A DNA stretch of 64,000 nucleotides from Gorsachius magnificus (lineage: Eukaryota > Chordata > Aves > Pelecaniformes > Ardeidae), in contig CM067084.1 in assembly GCA_034008185.1 (NCBI GenBank), positions 9,195,385 through 9,259,384 on the forward strand, given 5' to 3'. Below are positions 18,301 through 30,300 of this stretch, piece by piece. The notes beneath the pieces were generated by a model that was not told where the DNA came from, ran no database searches, and saw only the letters and a program-made list of their open reading frames with translations. Position 1 is the first letter of the stretch; every line of letters begins with the position of its first letter. A program made the position numbers and the translations under genes.

Positions 18301-21300
18301 AATTTGCCCGGGATGGAGTTATTGAAGTAATTTTATTACGAAAGTTCTCCCGCCTCTTCGTTGGATGAAACCTAAAGCGCTGCCCTTTTTGTAAGCTTGC
18401 AAAAGGGAATGTGAATAGAGAGTTCTCTAGTCTGCGTGTGATTTGTATAGCTGATGTGGGTCTCTAATAATTCATTAGATAATTATTCCAAAACCTGTTC
18501 ATGAAATTTAGGAAAGTATTCAATGAAGCAAAATACCTGTGCTGCTTAAGTGCTTGAAGTGGGTTTGCTTCCTAGTGTGCTTGAATGATGTAGTTAATTA
18601 AAATAACTGCACACTTCAGTCTTCTATATTGTGCTGAGTTTGTCTTTCTTGATCGCGTTTATTTCTGGGCATCAAAGAACACCTTTTATCTGATTGATAT
18701 TTTGGTGGCAGAACAAGTTCACTGCAGTGCTGTTGAAGAAATGAATTTGCTTTAGTCTGTTAGCAAACAGGTTGTAAAAGCGCAGATTAGTAAAGGTATA
18801 CTGTGTTACTAGAAACGGCAAGCTTTTGATTAATGAATGATCTGATTATCAAAGTTTTTTGGGTGTATCTACGGCAGATATTGTTAGTTCTCATGAATTC
18901 ACTGTTTGTATAGCAGCTTTTAAAAATTATTTTAAGAATTATCAGAAGGCACAACACTGACAATTACCCCAACCCTGAAGGGATTAAAACCATTATCTTT
19001 ACAAACCTGCTGTCTGTAGTTTAGTTGTATATAACAACATAAGCAATTTTGTGTGTGTGTGTGTGTGTTTGTTTTTAAACTGGAAACCTGTTAGGAGAGA
19101 GAGAGAAACCCATCCTGCTGCCTAGAGGCCAAGACACAGTACTGGCTTGCTGCGCTCTAGCACGTGCTCCCTTTAGACTGTGAGAGCTTTTGTGGAAACT
19201 GAGTCACAGGTTGCAGCTTTCTATGGAGGAGCTAAGAGAAAACTGAGAAATGAAATGCAAGGAAATAAGTAGTATAATGATTAATTGAGCATGTATTGGG
19301 GATTTTTTTTTCCCCTATTGCTTGTACTGAAGAACTGACTGGTTTTCAATGTGAATAGGTAGAAGGATGCAGATGTGATAACTTGCTGCCTTGGTGGTAG
19401 TTCCAATAGCGTGAAGAAGGTCAATCTAATGTAGTTTTGCTATAAAATGCTAGAAATATTGTACGAAAGGATGCTAGCATAATTACTGGGTTTTTTTTTT
19501 TTGTTTTTCTAATTTCCCAGAATCTTGTATCTAAATCCATGCTCTCACTTTAAATCATGATGTACTCCAAGGGATTGTTTTGTCACCTTTGCAAGACTTT
19601 CACATTTATCTGTTTAAACAAGAGATTTAAGTATAGCTTGCTTTGCTTAAAATAGATTATGCTGTGAAGTTTCAAACTGAGCATTGAAAGGAAACATGTT
19701 CCACTGAAGTTTTGAAGAGCTGTTCTGCTGGGTGACTTCAGCCGCCTCCTGAAGCACTTCTGGTATTTGTGCCATGTTGTTCCTTCACTGAAGGAAATAC
19801 ACGTGCAGTCCCAGTAAAAATAAAACTTGAACATTGTCTAGAAATCCTTACAGCACAAACTGTGTTTGTATCAAAATTAGTGTTGCACCTTTTATGAATA
19901 GACCTCGCTTTCAGAAGGAATTGGCAATATCATCCCTCCCCTTCTATCAAAAAAAAATGACTTGTTGACTAGTTATTTGCAGAACTTCAAACCATCCATT
20001 CTGAAGTACTACTGCTGAAAACGTAATTTCTCTTGTAATCAGTGGTACTTTGGTGATACATCTTTATGTACAAACTTTGCTTCTCTTATCTCTGCACAGC
20101 ATCCAGCCTGCTTTTCCTTTTCTGTTGCTCTCTTCCCGGAGGATTGCTACTGTTTTGGTGGTTCCAAAATTCATCTTTCATTTTTCAGAATTGTCATCCC
20201 ATGCATCTTGACATACCGCACTTGGCATGTTTGCACATCTGTGTCTTTCTGCAGAAGGTATCTTGTGTCAGGATGTGGTGTATGAAGAGAATGGGAAGAA
20301 CGATAATAAAAATGGCTTTGAAGGCTGATTTCTGTTTTCATGAGGATTGCATCTTTACCGGACGGAGTTCAGTGATTGCAAGATGATTGTTGGCAATTAA
20401 ACTTCATCATCTTTGATTTTAAATTTTTTTGCCCACCCCCCTTCCAAACTCAGCTGAAACCCAGCAAGTAAAGTAATTGAAGATAACGGAGTTCTTTTAT
20501 CAACACAGCATGCCGTTACTGAACAGGTTACCTTGTAGCATATGATGGAATAAACCATTTTGATACAGTTAGGTTGGAATTAGCAGTAAGTGAAATAGCT
20601 TATTTGCAAGGGCTTGTTGGGTTCTGCTGGAGCAATGGACTAAAGACGCCGTTTGGGGTATTCGGCACCGTTATGTGGCGTTGAAACCGAACACCGGGGT
20701 GATGTGAAGCATAGAGAGCTTTTGTCTAAACGCTCTCTAGGGTAAGTTGTGCCTGAGCAGTGGCTCTGGGCGTGTTCATCACAACATAACAGATGTGACC
20801 TGAGTAAAACCTTTACATGATCTGATGTTTTGTTCTTTTACTCTACCACCTTTTTTTTTTCTTTTTGTTTCCTTTTTTTTTTTCCCCCCCCCTCTCTTCT
20901 CCTCTTCTTCCCCTTTATCTTCCCTTTCATGCTTCACACTAAAATCCAACTCCCACACGATAAGCCCCAGAAAGCTGGTCAGGACAGATCAGTTAAATCT
21001 GGTTTTGAGCATGGCTCTCTTGGGAGGACAAGAAACTCTGTGGAGTTGGGTTTGGGTAGGGAAGTATGGAGTGCGGTGAGATCTCGGGCCTCTGAGTTCA
21101 GAAAGGGCATCATCAACTAGGCGGTGTGTTGCCTAATATTAGTTTTCTTTTCATTCAGTGTGCAAATGCACCTTCCAAGTCTTGGGATTACTGCATACAG
21201 ATAAGAGAGATTCCTGAAAACGAGTTGGGTCTCATTCTCCTCGATTTGGATAGCCTCTCCTGCTGCCTGGAACAATATCCCATGACTAAGATAGCGCAGC

Positions 21301-24300
21301 GGCGACGTTGAGGCTTTTATTTTTGAATCCCTTGCTACGCCCTGGTGACACACAGAGTAGAAGTTCTGGCAGAGCAGTCCTTCAGCAGCAATTTAAGTAA
21401 AAGTGCTGTGAGATGGAAAAAGGGCTTCAGTAAGGTAATTGAACAGCTGAAGAGAGATGTGTGTTTACAGGCTACTGGAGGACAAATGCTATGGCCAGTC
21501 AGTTTACCTTTACAGATAATTGGCAGTTTTGTTGGAGAAAATTACAAAATTGTTTGCTGCTCCACCTCTACAGCTGTTTGTCTTGTTTTGTAAAGGTCAA
21601 TTAGTTTACTGTTGAATGACAGGTAAAAACCAGGGTTACACAGTGACTGTGTGTTTCTGAAAGCTCTGTCTAAAGTTAATTGAGGCTGAACAAGAAGGAA
21701 GAGGCAGTTTTGGGGGGTGTGTGTTTTGTCTTTGTTTTACAAAAGCAGACTTGTAGGAGAGGGGGGAAAAAAAAACGTGCTGGTAATCGACGTGGCAAAG
21801 GTCAGAGGCCAGTCGGGATTCGCCGAATTCGCATGTTTTGTGTGATGTGCAAGTTGTGTATAGCAGTATTAATATAATTTACAGTGGACTATGGAGTATA
21901 CATTAGTTTATGCTTCTAACGTTCACAGTATATTCCAGGAAGCAGACAGAGAGGGTTTTCACAGTCACTGGCGCACGAGGGTGGGGTTCCCAGTGTGAAG
22001 CTGCGATAAGGAAGATTAGTCACTGGATGTGAAAGAGATAAGGGTTGAGGAGGTGATGTTATCCCTGTATGAAATAATAATCCACTAGCGATTTTAGTCA
22101 TGTTCACTGTTTCCAGCTTGCCTTGCAATAAAATACTTAATTAGAAGTTTTAAGGAAAGGTTGTGACTGCTTCTCTATGGGAAAACACGCATTGGGAGAA
22201 CAGAGCCAAGGGCTTAACAGGAGAAGTTAAAAGGTGGTTTCCTCTGTCTTAATTCTAATCTCCAAGAAAAATTGCCTGATGGCTAGTGGGTTTTTTTCCC
22301 CTGAATTCCCCGTACAGAAAGTAGAACACAATTGAGATGGGTAGGGAAAAACCGCATGGAATAAGAAGATGGGATTCATATGCAGAAGGGTAACTGCACA
22401 TGTATTAAAGACATAATGAGTTTAAATAGACTTCTATTTTTCAGTGTAGGTTATTGATCCTAGATAATTAGGTCCAATACTGTTGCCGTATAGGGGAGAG
22501 AGAGAATTATTTCCAGGCATTATTGTAATTCCTGGCAGATATTACTGGTAGAAGTAGGTCTCTTGCTCAGGAGATCCGATGGGATCAAGCTTAAGTCTTG
22601 ACTCAGGATGCTTCTGAAAATGCATGAGTGTCAGCTTTGTTGCAAATGCTCATATTTGTCATAAACATACCCATCATGGAATTTGGGCATTAAAATTTAT
22701 TATCCTTAATGTAGTTTTTATAGCCATTTTCTCTTTTCGCCTTCCTTTTTTTTTTTTTTCATTGCTTTGGCTTGATTATGAGCAATATGGCTAAATTTTA
22801 TTTTGCATTTGAGTAATTGCTTATAAAAGGAAATTACTAGGAATTTGCAAATATGTAATCGCTTCTACGTTTTTCTTCATGCTTGCATAATGATAGATTT
22901 CATAAATTCTTATAAATATAGCTTCTAATGGGGTAACTTTTTAACTGTGTTTCAGGGTCTCATTTTCTTTGCTACTTCTTAGGTTAAAATACCAGCATTT
23001 TTAGATAGTCTTGACCTTATAGCTGAGCAAATGCTTGAATACTGTTATACAGTATCCTGTACACCTCGTTTTCAAGATTATTATTAAGATTATGAATGTG
23101 AGTGTTTTCCAATGTCATGTACTATTAGCTACTTTATGGAAGTGTTCATTGACTTCAAAAAAGCTTTGGTGTAATATGGTACGTAGTTAAACAGAGTTGT
23201 TAAAGTATACCTTCCTTACTCTTAAAGTGCAATCTAATTCTTCCTCTGAAAATATTTTTCTTCCTTTTCAGAACTACAAAATTCCACTAAAGTTATAAAA
23301 GCAGCAAAACCCAGGACAAGGAAATGCAGCAAGGTTTGTATTTGCCAGAAGGACATTGAGCTGTGAGTTGCTGGACTGATTGTGTTAGAAGTCCTGGTTT
23401 ATCTAACCTGTTAAACTAAACCAGCATTTAGCTCAGCTGATAATATAGTAGGAAAACGAAATAATTTCAAAGGACTATTTCTGGCTGTAAATAATTCAAT
23501 GTGGTAAATAGCTGATGTTACTAAAATAAAAAAGAAAGCAAGGTATTTTGAAGCTACAACCAGAAGTGTTATGTTCTGCCTTGGCAATGGTTAATTCTGA
23601 AGACAGAGAAAAGTAAAAAAGGGAAGTTTAGAAGTAGAAGGGGTGCTAAAGTGGTGTATGTGTGAGGGATAAGGAAAGGCACTTTTGTTTAAAAAAAGCA
23701 ATGGGATTATATAAAAATGGGAAGGGGCTGCAAAGAAACAACATCACTTGAGCACAAGCAATGCTAGATTGGTTTTGGAAATCCTTTTTGCATACTATGT
23801 GATGTGTGTGCTTTATGTGCTATTATAAAATTATCGTTAGGACAACAGGAGACACTGAATCCTTTTATTGAAAAATGTTCTAAAATTTTGTACAGCCACC
23901 CCTTTCTAGATTGAATAATACCTGTGCTCAAAAGTCTTCCAAAAGACTTTTAAGTATTAGATACCTTTAAATCACATAGGAAGCTATGTGTAAAACAACA
24001 TTTAATCTGACAGTTTTATGTGTGCTCAAGTGTCATAAGCCCTCTTTGTTTCATAAGAGAATGCAGAAAATTTTGCTTGCTTGCTATCTTTTTTTTAGCT
24101 GTGCCCACTTAAAATATTCTTCATGAAGGCATGCTTTAGACAGTTACACTAATTACAAGCTAAGATGTATTGGACCTTGATTTGGATGTAACTGCAATAA
24201 ATAGTTGTTTCTACACTTGAGCATATTCTGGTTTTGAATGTTATGTATTTGCTTTCTGTTGTATTTCTCAGTTTTTAAAAATTGCTGTGTCTAATAATTC

Positions 24301-27300
24301 TGCTCAAAGGGGTAGTCTGGCCATCTGAGTCATGACTGACATGTTCCATGTTGTCTTCTTAATAAAAGGGACTAAATCTAGGAAGTAGTATAAACTGTTT
24401 GTCATCTTTGCAGGCTGGTGACTTTGGTGATATCACAAACTGGCCAACACCAAGTGAAATAGCAAACAATGAAGTAAGTATCCTTTGTTATCTTCAGTAT
24501 AATTTTTTTAAAAACCATATGGACTTCTCTGCTTAATACTGTTCCCCCCAGAATGTGCTTTGGGTGTTGCAGGGTTTCAGCAGAAATTTTGTCAACAATT
24601 CAGGATACTGTTCTGTGCTTAACTGTCCACACTGGTACTGGAATTTCTGAACCCTGCAGAAGCCCCCACACATACACTCCGTTTATCGTTAGTGGTGTGC
24701 CATGGACATGTAGGTAAAAATATGCCGTATTTACTCCACCATTTTAAAACTTGTATTTCCCTTTTCTACTTGTTGGAAAGTTTCTGCGCAGATGAGAAGG
24801 CCTTTGGGGTTGTGAATGTGCTGCCTTCCCTTGTGGCTCAGAGTGCTTTGTGCAACTTGTCTTAGGACAGCTTAGTTATCCTTGCCCTTATTCCTCTGAT
24901 ACATTTTCCCCTTGCTGGATCTTCAGTTAACATCGGTTTCATCAAATTATCTTCCTTTCACTTTATCTCAAGCGACGAGTGCATAATATATCTTACACCT
25001 CTTTTATGCTATTTAAAACAAGAACAGAGCACAGATTACTGCAAGCTATGAGGTGCCGTTTCATTCTTTGCTGTAGTTCTGCAGCACCTCTGCAATGCTT
25101 TTACTGTTTCCTTGGTGAGGGAAACCAGAAGATTTGGGTTCGACAATGTGCATTGTATAATTGTAAGTCTCCAAATGAAAACTGAGAGAGAGTATTAAGG
25201 TAGTTTTGCATGAATCATTCGTCCTGCAGGCTCAGTTTCTAACACCCTCCCTTCTCCCTCAACGGATCGTCATAACTTTGTTGTTTGTCAGCAACAAAAC
25301 ATTTTCTGATGTCTAAGCAGGCTTTTAGCGTTGCAGGTCAAAATTATAGGCATTTGTCGATTTGACACAACATTACGTTTACTGATAGGTAGAATTTGCC
25401 TCCTCTAGTAGCTTGAGATCTACAGGATCTCAAAAAAAATCTTTGAGATTGCTAGAAGAATCTTTAAAACCTGAATAGAATATATGGCAATAAATTAATG
25501 CTTGTTCAGTTGCTCACGTACCAGTTAGAATACTTTAGTGTGTGCATACATTCCATCATGGTTTAGGATTTATACAGGATCCTTGATTTGACTTTTTTAA
25601 GTATTTGTAAGCTTCTCTATCATCAATATTCCTGTCAGTTGATGAGCTGATGTGAGCAGAAGAGACTACCACTTCAGGAGGAGGCAGTGGGGATATATTT
25701 AACAATATCATGAAGAATGCATGACTTGCATCCTAAAGCTGCTGATTTACCTGGTGGCATTAGAGAGGTGTAACTCTCAGCTGTCTGTCAGACTCCTGGC
25801 TTAGTTACTCATAAGGTTAGAAATAATTTCACTTGTGCTTTTTATACCTCAGATGCACAGCCTCTTCATTTGCTACGGTCTAATAACTCAAAAATGCTTT
25901 TCTTGAAGATTGTCTCATCAGTTCCACTATGCAATACTTTTTGTTTGTAACTTTTCAGAGACTGCTGTTGTAATGTGAGATACAGTGCAAATAAACTCTC
26001 TCTGTAACTGTGTCCAAAAGTAATGATATTTTCTATCATGTTCTGATACTCAGAAAAGGAAGGGGTCTGTTGAGCTTAGATCTGAGAGACGGAATAGCAT
26101 TGAAAGGATTAAACTTTTTATCCTTTCACAATATTTGTAAATGCTAACACTAGTTGTGACTAAGTCTAGAATGTGCTTGTTTTAGCATCTCTTTTTTTGG
26201 GAAACACGCACCCGGATATTTTGCATTCTCTTTAGTACTGCAGGTCTTTAGCATCTACTTGGTTTTTATGTCAAATTTTGATATGATTAATGATGTTTGT
26301 ACAGTACTAATCAGAGTGGCTGAGAGAGACATATGTAGCGTTTCATACGAATAGACACATTTGATGTTTTCTGTCTAAAATAGTCTGCTTTAAGAGTATT
26401 TTTTAAAGTATTTTTTTTTGGTTTACCAGATGGTCTAGATTGTATTGCATATATTTTAATTAACCTTTTGCTGACTTAAGTACGTGAGAATTTTAGTACA
26501 CAAATAAATGTAGCGTCTGTTAAACCAAATAACATTTATTTGTATTTCATCTCAAGAGATTTGTCTAAGGGAAGGCTTTGCGTTCAGATTGGTTACAGCA
26601 TAGTACTGCATATCTACTGTATGCACTCTAGCAGGTTCAAAGCAATCTTCACACCAAAGGAGTTCTCTTTTGGTTTGGCGGAAACATCTCAAAGCTTAAT
26701 TTTGCAGGTAGATATTATATCCGATCATCGAATGGTTTGGGTTGGAAGGGAGCCCTAGAGGTCATCTAGTCCAACCCCCCTGCAGTGAGCAGGGACACCT
26801 TCCACTAGATCAGGTTGCTCAGAGCCCCCTCCAGCCTGACCTTGAATGTTTCTAGGGATGGGGCATCTGCCATCTCTCTGGGCAACCCGTTCCAGTATTT
26901 CACCACTCTCATTGTGAAAAATACCTGCTTTGTATTTAGTCTGAATCTACCCTTTTTTTAGTTTAAAACCATTACCCCTTGTCCTATCACAACAGGCCCT
27001 ACTGAAAAGTCTGTCCCTATCTTTCTTATAAGCCCTGTACTGAAAAGCTGCAGTGAGGTCTCCCTGCAGCCTTCTCTTTTTCCAGGCTGAACAACCCCAA
27101 CTCTCTCAGCCTTTCCTCATAGGAGAGGTGCTCCAGCCCTCTGACCGTTTTTATGGCTGTCCTCTGGACCCGCTCCAACAGGTCTGTGTTTTTCCTGTGT
27201 GGAGGACCCCAGAGCTGGATGCAGTGCTCCAGGTGGGGTCTCACCAGGCAGAATCCCCTCCCTCAACCTGCTGGCCACACTGCTTTTGATGCAGCCCAGG

Positions 27301-30300
27301 ATACGGTTGGCTTTCTGGGCTGTGAATGCACATTGCTGGCTCATGTCCAGCTTTTCATCCACTAAGTCCTTCTCCACAGGGCTGCTCTCAATCCCTTCAT
27401 CCCCCAGCCTGTATTGATACTGATTGGAAAGTATCGATACTGATTGGAAAAAAAGAAACTTCCCACTATTTGCTAAAATGCTGTTCATTTTGCCTTCTTT
27501 GAAACGTGTTATTCTGTGGGATTTCCAAGAAGTGATGATCTGCAGGATGCTGGCACTACTCAAAGGCACACAGTTCCCAGTAAATGCCGTATTCTAATGT
27601 GGGGAAAAAAAAATATCTGTAATCGTACACCTCCACATCCTCTGATCTTTGGTTCATGTTCTGATTTAGTGGAACAGAGTTGTCAGAGTTAAGACCTATG
27701 GCTCCTTATAGTTTACATGAACATTTGGCATGCTGTTGAGATTGTACAGCATCATGGGAATTTCCGATTTACCATTCAGTATTCTGCAAGTATAGCTTTC
27801 TAAAGATAATCACTCTGAACAGGAGGTACTGGTGAGTAGTACTTCTTTCTTTCATATAAAACAAATTTAAATTCTGAGGTGTTGAAACATGATTGTCGTG
27901 CGCTCTGCAATTCTACATCTTCGGTTAAAAAACAATGAAAAACTTTGTCTAAAAATCCCTTTTATAGTCTTTCCAAGTTAGCAGAAAATAGAACTATTTA
28001 AAAATGAGACTTCACAAAACAACACAGTTCTTAAAACTCTACTGAAGAGGTTGAGAACACGTAATAATAAAGAAATTTTCATAGGTAAAGGAAATCTATA
28101 CCTTTTGCTATCAGCAGCTGTACTGTCAGAAATAATTACCAGTATCTCTTGCAGTGTAAGAGTGTAAGTCACAGTAAGAAGCCAACAAATAGAAGAGAAA
28201 AGGAGGAGAAATCTGATCAAAAAAGCAATAATGGAATCAAGGACAACCCAGAGGCAAAGCCAGATGGTCCAGGAGATAATATTAGTGAAGATGAAGCTCA
28301 GACTAATAACCAAAGGAAAAAAGGTCAGTCTGGGCACTATGAATAATGCAATAAGTCACTATTGGTACGGTGTTATTAATTCCAGTTGGATGACTTGATG
28401 AAACTTGTTATGTTTTGCATTTTCTAGGTGATAGCAGGATATATTGCTTTCTGCTAGGAAGCTTAAAACAGGCTTCCTTTCTTAGGTTTTGGAGTGTTCT
28501 GTTGAGGCAAATAAGAATTCGGGGGAAAAAGCAGCTCATGTCCTATTGATGGTCCACGGAGCTCTGGCAATTTCTGGAAAATTTTGGCATGGCTCTACAA
28601 ACTGTCACTGACTTTCATACCTTTATTTCCCTAAACAGACAGTACTATGTTAGTTTAACTGCATAAATGTGTGTGTGTGTTACTATATACACTAACACTT
28701 TAATTTCCATGTTTTACTATTAGCTTATACCTTGAAGTGATCACCTGAAAGCTAAACCAGGTTATTTATTTCCTTTTGATCCAATAGGAAGCAAAGCTGT
28801 ATCTCATTTGGTCAACAGGCTGGAGAACCAGCTGAAAGTGTTTTAAGACATTGCTGCCAGCCATATTGTTGCTTTTGTTTCTTGCTTCCCTGCTGGTATT
28901 TCTTAAATCCTAAAGACCTTTGTTGTTTAGATTTGTTCATCTTCCAGTGTATATATTTAAAAACAAATCCTTTATTGCTTTTAACTTTTTCAGTCTAAGT
29001 GAAAATCTAAAGCAAAGCATTCCACAGGTACAACTTATTCCACCCCTCCACACTCCCCACACCCCCAGCATGGGTAACACATTTTATGTATTTGCTTATA
29101 TTTCTTGGCTACAAAGGTATGAAGCCCACAGTACCAGTCAAGTATAGAACAGCAAACATTATCATTAAATAAATGGTTAGTGGATATTTTAGGCTAGCCT
29201 ACAACAAAATACATCTTTGCTAATAATTTTCGATGCACATGAATGAATTAATCTGAATATCTCAAGGTAAAAATACAGTACTGCTGCTAAATTCTCGGGA
29301 AAACTTTTATGGCTTGTAATCGAAATCTGTATTTTGGTGGTTAAGTTGCTATGGTACTTTTTACCTTTACGTTTCATATACGAGTTGTGAAGTTCTATAG
29401 TAAGGAGTCTACTGTATGTATTTAACACTTATGTAACTATAAATTCTTGGTAATGGAGCTTACATCTAAAAATTTATTAAATAAAAAAAGCTCACCTTCA
29501 TTTCATATATTTAAAGCTTAGGTAAGGTTACCTTTCAGTTTGTGAAATGCCTATTTACTGCATTTATTTTTGTTTAGTCATTAATCATATCTTAAAATTT
29601 CAATGTTGAGCTTCTCCCAGTTTTTAAACTTTGAAATTAACTGTTACTAGTTCTACAAGAGGAATTTTATAGAATCTTTTCAGGAGCTGAAACCTCAAGT
29701 AGTACCATAATTAAGAGTAATATATTAACTTTTCAAGGTAACAGGCAGAAATGGGTGCCACTTCACTTGGATGATGTAAGGTCAGACAGTCAAGAAAGAC
29801 CAGGCTCTCGAACTAGCTCAAGATTTCAGCTGGAAACAAACAAGTTAATACCTCATAACAACAGACGGAATGAGACAAGAAGTAAGTAGTTTTCAATCTC
29901 TGAGTCTTTCCATTTGCGGCAAATAAAGTATAATACTACGCGAGCAGGCGTTAGATTGGCAGTTTATGTTGAAACTTGACTTTCCCTATACTAAGTAAAA
30001 TCTGGTGTTAATATTTGCCAATAACCAGCAAAAACTAAATAGTCAACTAAATAGTAAAATAAATAGTAAAGTTTTTTTTAAAAACTTACTGTCAGATTTT
30101 TTTGAACCTCTTCACAAATCGATCACAGTTGTGATGTCTCAGTCACTGACTCTGCTGAGTAACTGAGTTTGGAAACTGTCTTTACAGCATGTGCTGGTGC
30201 TCTGAATCACAGCAGCGTGTATTTTTTCTCTTCATGGCTCCTTATAGGGTCTTGGGCCACAGCTTTACGATGCGGAAAGTTTGGAAATAGTCTCATAAGG

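Larger units (their letters stand above)
15369..23271 (+). other. LARP1B: LARP1B intron 1
   Basis: 7.9 kb. The start is still CpG island and holds T14 followed by six GTTTT units (15488-15531) and a G16 run (15670-15685). The rest is unique AT-rich DNA with a (GT)9 at 19051-19068 and a long pyrimidine tract near 20849-20928. No conserved coding segment or recognised transposon is seen. Confidence 0.75.
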
